A stretch of DNA of 64,000 nucleotides from Chryseobacterium sp. Tr-659 (GTDB taxonomy: Bacteria; Bacteroidota; Bacteroidia; Flavobacteriales; Weeksellaceae): the NCBI RefSeq assembly GCF_011752975.1, contig NZ_VWWP01000005.1:124001-188000 (forward strand). The letters run 5' to 3'. Shown piece by piece: positions 1 to 7,539 of the stretch. The notes under the pieces are model-generated. The model searched no databases. It was not told the origin of the DNA and saw only the letters and a program-made list of their open reading frames with translations. Position 1 is the first letter of the stretch; every line of letters begins with the position of its first letter. The position numbers and the translations under genes were made by a program.

Positions 1-161
1 ATTGTTGCAGGGTTTGAATTGATCAAAATTACTTTGTAGCCTTCTTCTTTCAAAGACAGACAAGCCTGCGTTCCTGCGTAATCAAATTCAGCTGCCTGAC
101 CGATAATGATAGGTCCTGAACCGATTACTAAAATTGTTTTTATATCTGTACGTTTTGCCAT
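1..161 (-). CDS. carB: Carbamoyl-phosphate synthase large subunit, N-terminal fragment (partial)
   Basis: Only the first 53 codons lie in the window; the gene runs off the left edge. The translation begins [20 protein letters not shown] and continues with [21 protein letters not shown], the conserved start of the CarB ATP-grasp half. CarB uses ammonia from CarA, bicarbonate and two ATP to make carbamoyl phosphate for pyrimidines and arginine. It follows carA on the same strand, but a 117-codon four-helix-bundle gene with flanking repeats separates the two. The ATG at 159-161 is the natural start. Confidence 0.95.
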   Translation of the reverse strand, partial: MAKRTDIKTILVIGSGPIIIGQAAEFDYAGTQACLSLKEEGYKVILINSNPAT

Positions 162-180
162 TTTTCTTTTTTTAGATACA

Positions 181-206
181 AGATGTTAGATGTCAGATGT
201 CAGACT
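181..206. repeat. Left flanking repeat of the four-helix-bundle cassette
   Basis: The stretch is built of short repeats (AGATGTTAGATGTCAGAT, then GTCAGAC). Its first 18 bases match the reverse complement of part of the repeat at 582-617 at about 15 of 18 positions, so the two form imperfect inverted repeats around the small gene at 221-574. Confidence 0.6.
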
Positions 207-220
207 TCCAATATCGTGTT

Positions 221-574
221 TTACTTTTTTAAATTAGATTTGAATGTATAAATCATTCTTTGAATTTCATTCAGATTTGATATTAAACTATTAACTTTTT
301 CTACTTCGAGCAAATTTAATTCTCTGGTTAAAATTAACTGTGTCTGTAACTCAAAAGAGGAAGCATTTGCAATTCCAAGAAAATGATAAAACTTTCTGTC
401 ATTATTTCTTCCTGCTCCTTCTGCTATATTAGAAGGAATAGAGATTACAGATCTTTTAATTTGAGAAACCAGACCAAACTTTTCATCCTTTGGGAGATCA
501 GCACAAATTATATAGACTTGTTTTGCAAGTTCTATAGATTTCTTCCAAAAAACCAGTTTTTCAAAATTATGCAT
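221..574 (-). CDS. Four-helix-bundle protein (23S rRNA intervening-sequence / S23 family)
   Basis: The 117-residue product has the family hallmarks: an N-terminal FEKLVFWKKSIELAKQVY helix, the central SIPSNIAEGAGR motif, then YHFLGIANASSFELQTQL. This is the bacterial four-helix-bundle family first found in intervening sequences of 23S rRNA genes and related to the Avd protein of diversity-generating retroelements. The molecular function of stand-alone members is unknown. It lies between carA and carB, which are normally adjacent or near, and is bracketed by imperfect inverted repeats. That suggests a small inserted cassette rather than a member of the pyrimidine operon. It reads in the same direction as the car genes, so it is probably co-transcribed. 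Confidence 0.88.
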   Translation of the reverse strand: MHNFEKLVFWKKSIELAKQVYIICADLPKDEKFGLVSQIKRSVISIPSNIAEGAGRNNDRKFYHFLGIANASSFELQTQLILTRELNLLEVEKVNSLISNLNEIQRMIYTFKSNLKK

Positions 575-581
575 GATAGAG

Positions 582-617
582 TCTGTTATCTGATGTCTAA
601 TATCTGATGTCTTTCTT
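582..617. repeat. Right flanking repeat of the four-helix-bundle cassette
   Basis: The repeat contains TCTGTTATCTGATGTCTAAT and a second ATCTGATGTCT unit. It touches the carA stop codon (616-618), so the cassette boundary falls exactly at the end of carA. It is inverted relative to the repeat at 181-206. Confidence 0.6.
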
Positions 618-1689
618 ACTTCTTAAAGTCCTCCATCATTTGAATGAACTCATCAAACAGGTAGTTTGCATCTTCAGGGCCAGGGCTTGCTTCCGGGTGA
701 TACTGAACTGAGAAACAAGGGTAAATTTTGTGTTTCAATCCTTCGTTTGTTCTGTCATTCAGAGCGATGTGCGTTTCTATGAGGTCTGTTCCTTTTAAAC
801 TTTCCTGATCTACGGCATATCCATGGTTCTGAGAAGTAATTGCTACTCTGTTTTTTTCTAAGTCTAACACCGGGTGGTTTCCTCCTCTGTGTCCGAATTT
901 CAGCTTGAAAGTTTTTGCTCCACAAGCAAGACCAATGAGCTGATGTCCTAAACAAATTCCGAAGATTGGAACTTTTCCTAATAATCCTCTGATCATATCT
1001 AAAGCGTGTGGTACATCTTCCGGGTCACCAGGACCATTTGATAACATAATTCCATCCGGATTCATCAACAGGATCTCTTCTGCTGTCGTATCCTGAGAAA
1101 CTACAATGATATCGCAATTTCTTTGAGATAATTCTCTGATGATACCCAGTTTTGCTCCGAAGTCTACCAGTACTACTTTAAAGCCTCTGTTAGGATTTGC
1201 ATAAGGTGTTTTTGTAGAAACCTCTTCTACCTGATTGGTTGGGAAGTTTGTTGACTTCAGTTCTGATGCTACTGCATTTTCATCTGCATCAGCATTTACA
1301 ATTTTTCCTTTCACCACTCCGGAATTACGAAGAATTCTTGTTAGTCTTCTTGTATCTATCCCTGAAATTCCTGAAAGGTTTTTCTTTTTAAATAATTCAT
1401 CTAAAGTAATCTGAGTACGGAAATTGGAAGGAAGATCGCAAAGTTCTTTTACGATAAGCCCTTTGATTGCCGGCTCGATACTTTCATAATCATCACGGTT
1501 AATACCATAATTCCCGATAAGCGGATAGGTCATACAAACTATCTGACCGCAATAAGACGGGTCAGAGATCAATTCCTGATACCCTGTCATTCCGGTATTG
1601 AAAACTACTTCCCCTGCAGTTTCCAATTCTGCTCCGAAACCTTCTCCATGAAACACTTCACCGGACTCCAGTATTAATTTTTTCTTCAT
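616..1689 (-). CDS. carA: Carbamoyl-phosphate synthase small subunit (glutamine amidotransferase)
   Basis: The 357-residue protein is typical CarA length. It releases ammonia from glutamine and passes it to CarB. The N-terminal CPSase domain starts MKKKLILESGEVFHGEGFGA and contains NTGMTGYQE. The C-terminal class I amidotransferase domain has the nucleophile elbow GICLGHQLIG (Cys) and the His/Glu pair in VQYHPEASPGPEDA, so the triad is intact. It lies downstream of pyrB on the same strand and upstream of the four-helix cassette and carB, so it probably shares the pyrB transcript and its leader control. Confidence 0.97.
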   Translation of the reverse strand: MKKKLILESGEVFHGEGFGAELETAGEVVFNTGMTGYQELISDPSYCGQIVCMTYPLIGNYGINRDDYESIEPAIKGLIVKELCDLPSNFRTQITLDELFKKKNLSGISGIDTRRLTRILRNSGVVKGKIVNADADENAVASELKSTNFPTNQVEEVSTKTPYANPNRGFKVVLVDFGAKLGIIRELSQRNCDIIVVSQDTTAEEILLMNPDGIMLSNGPGDPEDVPHALDMIRGLLGKVPIFGICLGHQLIGLACGAKTFKLKFGHRGGNHPVLDLEKNRVAITSQNHGYAVDQESLKGTDLIETHIALNDRTNEGLKHKIYPCFSVQYHPEASPGPEDANYLFDEFIQMMEDFKK

Positions 1690-1716
1690 TTTTTCTATTT
1701 AGATTTTCTTTTTTTA

Positions 1717-1880
1717 TTAACAGGTCGCCTCTACGAGGCTTATATAATCTTTCTCTTTATTATATCCACAGGTTGCACCTATGGCTATTAGCAGGTCGCC
1801 CCTCCGGGGCTTGGATTATCTATATCCTTTTGTTTCCGTGGGTTTCCCCATTGCTATTAACAGGTCGCCCCTCCGGGGCT
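1717..1880. repeat. Three tandem copies of a GC-rich hairpin repeat in the pyrB-carA gap
   Basis: Near-identical units CAGGTCGCCCCTCCGGGGCT (first copy CAGGTCGCCTCTACGAGGCT) occur at 1721-1740, about 1792-1811 and 1861-1880. Each contains a short GC palindrome, and copies 2 and 3 are preceded by a second imperfect hairpin (CACAGGTTGCACCTATGG at 1768-1785; CCGTGGGTTTCCCCATTG at about 1837). Spacing is roughly 70 bases. The repeat is far more GC-rich than its surroundings. Read on the plus strand it encodes a repeated RPSGA-like peptide, which is an artefact. Confidence 0.85.
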
Positions 1881-1912
1881 CGCTATACTTTTTGTTTTTA
1901 TCTTGACTCTTT

Positions 1913-2803
1913 TTATTCAAAGGTATATCCCTTACTTTCTAACGCTTCTTTTAAAATCGCCATTCTTGCGAAAACTCCATTTTGCATTTGCTTGAAGACT
2001 CTTGATCTTTTGCATTCCACAAGGTCTGAATCAATCTCAACTCCTCTGTTGATGGGAGCCGGATGCATAATGATGGCTTCTTTTTTCATAGCCTGCTCTC
2101 TTTCTTTTGTTAAACCATATCTTTTATGGTATTCCGATGCGCTGAAGCTCATAGCGGCGTCATGTCTTTCATGTTGGATTCTCAATAACATCAGCACATC
2201 TACTTCTGCGATCAGTTCATCTACAGAAAGGTAAGTTCCGTTGATTAGGGCACCTTCGTCAAACCATTGTTCCGGTCCTGAGAAATATACTTTTGCTCCT
2301 AATCTTCTTAATGCTTCTGCGTTTGAGTTGGCCACACGGCTGTGTTTTACATCTCCTACAATTCCAACTTTTAATCCTTCAAATGTTCCGAATTCCTGAT
2401 AGATAGTCATCAGGTCCAGCATACATTGAGAAGGGTGATTTCCTGTTCCGTCCCCTCCATTAATTACAGGAATATTTATATTTTCTAATTCTTCAAAATA
2501 TCGGTCTTTCTTATCTCGAATGACCACCAAATTGACTCCTATACTTTCAATGGTTCTTACCGTATCATAAAGGCTCTCTCCTTTGTTTACCGAACTGTGA
2601 GAAGCATCAAAAGGAACAACCTGCAGTCCTAGTTTTCTTTCTGCAAGATCAAAACTTGTTTTCGTTCTTGTACTGTCTTCGAAGAAAAGATTTGAGCAAA
2701 AAACTTCTCCTTCAATTTTCGCAGTTTTACCGTTTGCAAAAGCCAGAGCTTCTGTCAGTATACTGTTGATTCTCTCGGTGCTTAGTTCTGTAATCGTAAA
2801 CAT
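1913..2803 (-). CDS. pyrB: Aspartate carbamoyltransferase catalytic subunit
   Basis: Joins carbamoyl phosphate to aspartate, the first committed step of pyrimidine synthesis. The roughly 296-residue protein has [20 protein letters not shown] (STRT carbamoyl-phosphate site), [24 protein letters not shown] and [13 protein letters not shown] place the start at the ATG at 2801-2803 ([13 protein letters not shown]). An upstream TTG at 2842 is in frame, but using it would mean translating the T-run and 3' arm of the leader hairpin. No pyrI or pyrR lies beside it. carA follows on the same strand after the hairpin repeats. Confidence 0.96.
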   Translation of the reverse strand: MFTITELSTERINSILTEALAFANGKTAKIEGEVFCSNLFFEDSTRTKTSFDLAERKLGLQVVPFDASHSSVNKGESLYDTVRTIESIGVNLVVIRDKKDRYFEELENINIPVINGGDGTGNHPSQCMLDLMTIYQEFGTFEGLKVGIVGDVKHSRVANSNAEALRRLGAKVYFSGPEQWFDEGALINGTYLSVDELIAEVDVLMLLRIQHERHDAAMSFSASEYHKRYGLTKEREQAMKKEAIIMHPAPINRGVEIDSDLVECKRSRVFKQMQNGVFARMAILKEALESKGYTFE

Positions 2804-2821
2804 AATTCTTATTTTTGGGCA

Positions 2822-2924
2822 TAAAAAAAGCGAAGACAACAATCTTCGCTTAATAACAATAAATATCGTAAAGGGCGCTTTCGCCCGGTAAATCTAATGA
2901 TATAAATACTTTTTTATTCATTAG
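2822..2924 (-). promoter_or_regulatory. Structured pyrB leader ending in a putative attenuator
   Basis: Read on the minus strand from the predicted transcription start, three stems occur in order. CTAATGA (2918-2924) pairs with TCATTAG (2894-2900). GGGCG-AAAG-CGCCC lies at about 2873-2886. AGCGAAGA-TTGTTG-TCTTCGCT (2829-2850) is followed at once by a run of Ts (2823-2829). The last is an intrinsic-terminator shape only about 20 bases before the pyrB ATG, and no minus-strand gene lies upstream that it could terminate. AAAGCG in the middle hairpin is complementary to CGCTTT at the terminator's 3' arm, so an alternative antiterminator pairing is possible. The structure is seen; attenuation is inferred. 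Confidence 0.65.
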
Positions 2925-2927
2925 GTG

Positions 2928-2960
2928 CAAAGATACAACAATTTTATGAACCTACAAAAA
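2928..2960 (-). promoter_or_regulatory. pyrB promoter, Bacteroidetes type
   Basis: On the minus strand TTTTTG (2955-2960) is followed by 19 bases and then TATCTTTG (2928-2935), matching the TTG / TAnnTTTG consensus of Bacteroidetes housekeeping promoters. Transcription would start near 2921, giving a leader of about 118 bases before the pyrB ATG. Confidence 0.6.
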
Positions 2961-3045
2961 TTAAGTTTAAAATAAATTAAAAACTTCAGTCTTTCCTTAT
3001 TGTCATTTAAAATTAATATTTTTGTTAAAAACTCAAATTAGTTCT

Positions 3046-3507
3046 ATGGATTTAAAAGACAAAATGATTCTCAGCATTATTCAGGAAGACTCTACATTAT
3101 CTGTTAAGGAAATTTCCGAAAGGATTGGTCTTACCTTTACCCCTACGTATGAAAGAATCAAACAATTGGAAAAACATGGGATCATTGAAAAATATGTTGG
3201 ACTTTTAAACCGTGAGAAACTGGGGTTAAATATTATCGTGTATTGCAATGTTCGTCTTAAAGAGCAGTCCAAGAAAGTATTGGAAACTTTTGAGAAAAAC
3301 ATCGGGAAATATGACGAGGTTCAGGAAATCACCAGTCTTTCCGGGGAATACGATTATATGCTGAAGATCATCGCCAAAGATATCAACTCTTATAATGAAT
3401 TTGCTGTTAATGTTATTTCCAACCTCCCTAACATTGGACAATACCACAGTTCCATCGTACTTCACGAGGTGAAAAAATCTACCAAGTTTAAAATTGATCT
3501 GGAATAA
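3046..3507 (+). CDS. Lrp/AsnC-family transcriptional regulator
   Basis: The product is 153 residues from the ATG at 3046, the usual Lrp/AsnC length. The N-terminal winged HTH is visible in DKMILSIIQEDSTLSVKEIS and FTPTYERIKQLEKHGIIEKY. The C-terminal RAM/ACT-like effector domain includes EVQEITSLSGEYDYMLKI. A TTG at 3022 is in frame, but it overlaps a TATTTTTG promoter-like box (3017-3024), so the ATG is preferred. The gene is divergent from pyrB and close to the arginine genes, so control of amino acid metabolism is plausible. Its target and effector cannot be read from sequence. Confidence 0.9.
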   Translation: MDLKDKMILSIIQEDSTLSVKEISERIGLTFTPTYERIKQLEKHGIIEKYVGLLNREKLGLNIIVYCNVRLKEQSKKVLETFEKNIGKYDEVQEITSLSGEYDYMLKIIAKDINSYNEFAVNVISNLPNIGQYHSSIVLHEVKKSTKFKIDLE

Positions 3508-3603
3508 GTCCTTTTATTTTAAGCTCAATATTAATTCCGGTTTCACTTGCTGAAAATTTTTGATTTTCTTGTGTCTTAAAAAACAATATACATCATTATC
3601 ATT

Positions 3604-3672
3604 TTGCGCCTTTGTGTCTATAACATATTTTCTTTCGATCTCTTATTTTGTTAGAAAAACGCAAAGGCGTAA
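3604..3672. repeat. Short element with inverted GCGCCTTTG ends
   Basis: TTGCGCCTTTGTG (3604-3616) faces CGCAAAGGCGTAA (3660-3672), an inverted pair with about two mismatches around 43 bases. It has the shape of a degenerate miniature element. From memory, GCAAAGGCG-type repeats also flank other small insertions in flavobacteria. Confidence 0.5.
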
Positions 3673-3822
3673 AAGAAAATTTAAAAGCTTCATATATAAG
3701 GGAGAAGAGTAATTAAGGAATTCGCAGGCGAATTTTAAAACTATAATGCTTTTTTAACTTACTTTAAAGTCTTCATCTACCTTAATAATATAGTCAATCA
3801 TTAAATTCAAAGAGCAGAGTAA

Positions 3823-3956
3823 AATCAAACCATTAAGATTACCTAAGCAGGTAAGATTTAAGATTAAGGATTTACAAACGGATGTAAGGCAGTAGCTAAA
3901 GTATCAAAACTCCGCAACTCCAGCTTAAGCATACTACAACCTTAATGGTTTTGATT
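3823..3956. repeat. 134-base element with inverted ends abutting the argH stop
   Basis: AATCAAACCATTAAG (3823-3837) is the near-perfect inverse of CTTAATGGTTTTGATT (3941-3956), differing by one A. The right end stops at the base before the argH stop codon (3957-3959). The inside has no open frame. Confidence 0.6.
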
Positions 3957-5261
3957 CTAACCCAATAATTTATTCTTCAGTTTATTGAACTGGTATTCTA
4001 TTTTGTCCAAACAAAGATTTCCGATACTTCCCTGATGGGTATGATCGAGGTTTCCCGGTTCGAACTCAAACTCATTATTTTCTATCTCCTGTCCTACTTT
4101 TACATAAGCATCGCGGAATGAGCTTCCGTTTTTCACTTCCTCATTAATCTTTTCTACACTGAACAGATATTTGTATTTCTCATCCTCCAGAATTCCGTCT
4201 TTTACCTGAATATTCGGCAAAGTATAACTCAATATCTCTAAACATTCTTTTAAAGAATCGATGGCAGGGAAAAGAATTTCTTTAGTCAATTGTACATCTC
4301 TGTGATATCCTGAAGGAAGATTATTGGTTAAAAGAATCAACTCATTAGGAAGAGACTGGATTCTGCTGCATCGCGCACGCACCAGTTCAAAGATATCCGG
4401 ATTCTTTTTATGAGGCATAATACTGCTCCCCGTGGTAAATTCTTTCGGAAAGCTGATGAAATCAAAATTCTGATTCAGATACAGACATACATCATATGCA
4501 AATTTACCAAGAGTTCCGGCTAAAGTAGCCATCGACATTGCCAATATTTTTTCCGATTTCCCACGGGTCATCTGAGCATATACTGAATTATAGTTCATTG
4601 ACTGGAAGCCTAAGTTATAAGTCGTGCTTTCACGATTGATAGGAAATGAGGAACCATAACCTGCAGCAGATCCCAACGGATTTTTATTGATGATATTTTT
4701 TACTGAAAATAGCATTTCAACATCATCCAGAAGTGCTTCTGCATAAGCACCGAACCACAATCCAAAAGATGAAGGCATTGCAATCTGCAAATGGGTATAT
4801 CCTGGAAGCAATACATTTTTATGTTGATCTGCCAACTGAATCAGGATCTGAAAAAACTCATCCGTAAGTGCTGTGATCTCACGGATCTCATCCAGCAAAT
4901 ACAATTTAATATCCAGCAAAACCTGATCATTTCTTGATCTTGCAGTGTGAATTTTCTTTCCTGTATCGCCTAATTCTTCGATCAGGATTGCTTCTACCTG
5001 AGAATGGATATCCTCAGCTTCTTTATCAATTTCAAAACTCCCGTCTTCAATTTTTTCTAAAATAATATTTAAAACAGACAGCATCTGCTGCGATTCTTCG
5101 TGAGAAATAATCCCTGTTTCTGCAAGCATTTTACAATGTGCCATTGAACCTTTTACATCGTATTTTGCAAGGCGCTCATCAAAGTCAAGATCTTTCCCGA
5201 CTGTAAACTGATTAACTAATATATTGGTGGCAAGGTCATCCTTCTGCCATATTTTTTTCAT
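3957..5261 (-). CDS. argH: Argininosuccinate lyase
   Basis: Last step of arginine synthesis: argininosuccinate to arginine plus fumarate. The 434 residues carry the fumarase/aspartase superfamily signature GSSIMPHKKNPD, plus HTARSRNDQV and the GYTHLQIAMPSS region. It is the most distal gene of the minus-strand cluster and sits 348 bases after argE, a gap filled with repeats, so it may have its own promoter. None was clear. Confidence 0.96.
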   Translation of the reverse strand: MKKIWQKDDLATNILVNQFTVGKDLDFDERLAKYDVKGSMAHCKMLAETGIISHEESQQMLSVLNIILEKIEDGSFEIDKEAEDIHSQVEAILIEELGDTGKKIHTARSRNDQVLLDIKLYLLDEIREITALTDEFFQILIQLADQHKNVLLPGYTHLQIAMPSSFGLWFGAYAEALLDDVEMLFSVKNIINKNPLGSAAGYGSSFPINRESTTYNLGFQSMNYNSVYAQMTRGKSEKILAMSMATLAGTLGKFAYDVCLYLNQNFDFISFPKEFTTGSSIMPHKKNPDIFELVRARCSRIQSLPNELILLTNNLPSGYHRDVQLTKEILFPAIDSLKECLEILSYTLPNIQVKDGILEDEKYKYLFSVEKINEEVKNGSSFRDAYVKVGQEIENNEFEFEPGNLDHTHQGSIGNLCLDKIEYQFNKLKNKLLG

Positions 5262-5375
5262 ATGTAAATCTTTATTTAACTAAGGTCTCCTATGTAATGA
5301 TCTTTTTACCTATTTCTATGTACCGGAAAATTCCGATGATGATTTCACAATAAACCTGATTTAAAATATTTGATG

Positions 5376-5524
5376 ATTTTGACATGCCCAGCAAGGCAAT
5401 CCTTATTACTATTAACTATAAAAAAACATTTCCTTATGTAAAGTTTTCATTTCTAATATTCTTTTTTGCATAAATCCTTATTAAAAACTCAACTTTTAAT
5501 GCCTGCTGAGCAACGTCAAAACAT
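5376..5524. repeat. Imperfect inverted repeat, about 150 bases end to end
   Basis: ATTTTGACATGCCCAGCAAG (from 5376, continuing GCA) resembles the reverse complement of TGCCTGCTGAGCAACGTCAA (from 5500). About 18 of 23 positions match when one gap is allowed. This fits a decayed miniature element. Confidence 0.45.
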
Positions 5525-5533
5525 ATATTGAAC

Positions 5534-5609
5534 TGGAAGTCTGAGGCTGAAAGCTGGAAGTTAATCACATACTGTAATAACTTCCATCGTCCTACACCCA
5601 TCTTCCATT
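5534..5609. repeat. GGAAG-type dispersed repeat with hairpin
   Basis: CTGGAAGTCTGAGGCTGAAA, GCTGGAAG and CATCTTCCATTTT are variants of one motif. GGAAGTTA (5556-5563) pairs with TAACTTCC (5578-5585). The repeat ends next to the argE stop codon at 5610. Confidence 0.45.
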
Positions 5610-6692
5610 TTATAACACTTTTTCTAAAATTCTGATGTAGATTTCTATACCTTCTTCTATTTCGCTGATATAGATATATTCATCTGCTGTGTGAGAGCGC
5701 CTGCTGTCTCCAGGCCCCAATTTCACAGAAGTACATGGAATAATCGCCTGATCAGAGGAAGTTGGTGATCCGTAGGTTGTCCTCCCTATTTCAAGACCAG
5801 CCTGTACAAACGGATGATCCATTTCTATCTTTGAAGAGTTCAGCCTGAAAGATCTCGCTGTAAGTGTAGATTTCATCTGAGACTGAATAATTTCAAAAGC
5901 TTCTTTGTTTGAATATTCATCTGTTACCCTCACATCCAGCGTAAAGTTGCACGACTCCGGCACTACATTATGCTGTACTCCGGCACGGATCCCCGATAAA
6001 GTAACCTTAACTTCTCCCAGATATTCTGACACTTTGGGAAATTCAAAGTTTAAAATACTCTGCAGATCCTCCATACATTTTATAATCGAGTTATCATCAT
6101 TAGGATGAGCAGCATGAGAAGGAGTTCCTTTCATTTCTCCATCAATCACCAGAAGTCCTTTTTCGGCAATCGCCAGATTCATCTGCGTGGGTTCTCCTAC
6201 AATAGCGAGTTCTACATTGGGTAGTTGCGGAAAAAGAGCTTCAATTCCATCAAATCCTGAAATCTCCTCCTCAGCTGTCAAAGCAATAACTAAATTATAT
6301 TTTAAATCTTCTTTATCAAAAAAATGTAAAAATACCTGAGCCATGGAAACAAGAGACGCTCCGGCATCATTACTTCCCAAACCGTATAACTTTCCATCTT
6401 TTTCAATCGGCACAAACGGATCAAGTGTGTATGCTTTATTCGGCTTTACCGTATCATGATGGGTATTCAGCAAAACTGACGGTTTGAATACATCAAAATG
6501 CTTATTAACCGCCCAGATATTATTTTTAAAGCGTTTGGTAGGGATCTGATGTTTCTTGAAAAAGTTTTCAATCTCTACCGATGTATTGAATTCATCTTTA
6601 CTAAATGAAGGAATTTCAATCAAATTTTTAAGTAATCCGACCGCATTATTCAACAATTCTTCTTTATTATAAACAGATTTCAGTTCCTGCAT
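5610..6692 (-). CDS. argE: M20-family deacylase, acetyl/succinyl-ornithine or -citrulline hydrolase
   Basis: The 360-residue ArgE/DapE-type metallopeptidase shows metal ligands in LLNTHHDTVKPN and LGSNDAG, the catalytic glutamates in TAEEEISGFDGIE, and VGEPTQMNLAIAEKG. In a pathway with an acylornithine carbamoyltransferase this enzyme would remove the acyl group from N-acyl-citrulline rather than N-acyl-ornithine, which is an inference from the neighbouring argF'. Its start overlaps the argB end by 26 bases, so the two are probably translationally coupled. Confidence 0.9.
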   Translation of the reverse strand: MQELKSVYNKEELLNNAVGLLKNLIEIPSFSKDEFNTSVEIENFFKKHQIPTKRFKNNIWAVNKHFDVFKPSVLLNTHHDTVKPNKAYTLDPFVPIEKDGKLYGLGSNDAGASLVSMAQVFLHFFDKEDLKYNLVIALTAEEEISGFDGIEALFPQLPNVELAIVGEPTQMNLAIAEKGLLVIDGEMKGTPSHAAHPNDDNSIIKCMEDLQSILNFEFPKVSEYLGEVKVTLSGIRAGVQHNVVPESCNFTLDVRVTDEYSNKEAFEIIQSQMKSTLTARSFRLNSSKIEMDHPFVQAGLEIGRTTYGSPTSSDQAIIPCTSVKLGPGDSRRSHTADEYIYISEIEEGIEIYIRILEKVL

Positions 6693-7461
6693 GATGATTT
6701 TCTATATGGTTTTTCAATTCGGTTTCTTTGATCAGAAACACTTTATCTACATTATTTTTTATAGCTCCAAGAGCATTTTCAAGTTTGGGTAAAATCCCTT
6801 TGTGAAGTTTTCCTTCTTCTTTTAAAACCGTAAACTCTTCTTCAGATACGGTTTTGATTAAGGATTCCGGATCATTTACATCTTCAAGAACACCTATTTT
6901 ATCAAAACAATACAACAGTTCAACTTCATATTTTTCAGTTAAGGCCTGAGCCATCACAGAGGCAATTGTATCTGCGTTGGTATTGAAAAGGTTTCCTTTT
7001 CTGTCATGAGTAATCGCTGAAAACACAGGAACAAGATCCAGTTTGATCAATTTCGAAAGCAGCTTCTTATTCACACTTTTTTTACTGATATCTCCCACAA
7101 ACCCAAAATCAATCTCAGGATCTTCTCTCTTCTTAGCTTTAATCAAATTTCCGTCTGCTCCAGAAAAACCGATTGCATTGCATTTCTTCTGCTGCAGTTT
7201 TTCAACAATATTTTTATTGATTCCTCCTGCATACACCATCGTCACAATATCCAGTGTTTCTTTATCGGTAATCCTTCTTCCATTGATCATCTTTTGCTCT
7301 ACACCAAGCTTATCAGCCAAAGTTGTTGCTAATTTTCCACCGCCGTGAACAAGAATCTTCTTTTCTCTTATTTCTGAAAACTGATCTAAAAACTGATCCA
7401 GTAATTGTTCATCATCAATGAGCGCTCCGCCAATTTTTATGATGTATAACTTTTCTTTCAT
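6667..7461 (-). CDS. argB: N-acyl-glutamate kinase
   Basis: Phosphorylates the gamma-carboxyl of N-acetyl (or N-succinyl) glutamate. The 264-residue amino-acid-kinase fold has IIKIGGALIDD at the start, the VHGGGKLATTLADKLG substrate loop and NTNADTIASVMAQAL near the nucleotide site. It overlaps argE by 26 bases and lies 78 bases after argF', a gap holding a palindromic repeat. Whether it prefers acetyl or succinyl substrate cannot be told from this sequence alone. Confidence 0.95.
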   Translation of the reverse strand: MKEKLYIIKIGGALIDDEQLLDQFLDQFSEIREKKILVHGGGKLATTLADKLGVEQKMINGRRITDKETLDIVTMVYAGGINKNIVEKLQQKKCNAIGFSGADGNLIKAKKREDPEIDFGFVGDISKKSVNKKLLSKLIKLDLVPVFSAITHDRKGNLFNTNADTIASVMAQALTEKYEVELLYCFDKIGVLEDVNDPESLIKTVSEEEFTVLKEEGKLHKGILPKLENALGAIKNNVDKVFLIKETELKNHIENHHAGTEICL

Positions 7462-7492
7462 TGTATGTTCTTTTAGATTCTTACTTCTTCCA

Positions 7493-7525
7493 ATCCTTGT
7501 CAGAGTTTAGAACCTTGACAAGGAT
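7493..7525. repeat. Dispersed CCTTGTCAAGG palindrome, variant copy
   Basis: ATCCTTGTCA...TTGACAAGGAT forms an inverted repeat with an imperfect centre (AGAGTTTAGAACC). It shares sequence with the perfect copies at 16732-16764 and 20131-20171. It lies between argF' and argB. Confidence 0.8.
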
Positions 7526-7539
7526 CAATCAGCAGAGGA

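Larger units (their letters stand above)
3508..3956. other. Gene-free 449-base gap holding two repeat remnants
   Basis: No credible gene is seen between the Lrp-type regulator and argH. The gap holds a short inverted-repeat element (3604-3672) and a 134-base element with 15-16-base inverted ends (3823-3956). The rest is AT-rich without a recognisable feature. Confidence 0.7.
5262..5609. other. Gene-free 348-base gap between argE and argH with repeats
   Basis: No open frame of note was found. The gap contains an imperfect inverted pair (5376-5398 with 5500-5524) and a run of GGAAG-type repeats ending in a hairpin (5534-5609). The rest is AT-rich. Confidence 0.7.

Noticed and set aside
383..607. 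Plus-strand open frame opposite the four-helix-bundle gene
   Set aside because: It is antisense to a recognised family and has no homologous features.
1773..2234. Plus-strand open frame across the pyrB end and hairpin repeats
   Set aside because: It arises from the tandem repeats (translating to repeated RPSGA peptides) plus antisense of pyrB.
2804..2842. N-terminal extension of pyrB from TTG
   Set aside because: It would start in the loop of the leader hairpin and translate through its 3' arm and T-run; the ATG at 2803 gives the family start.
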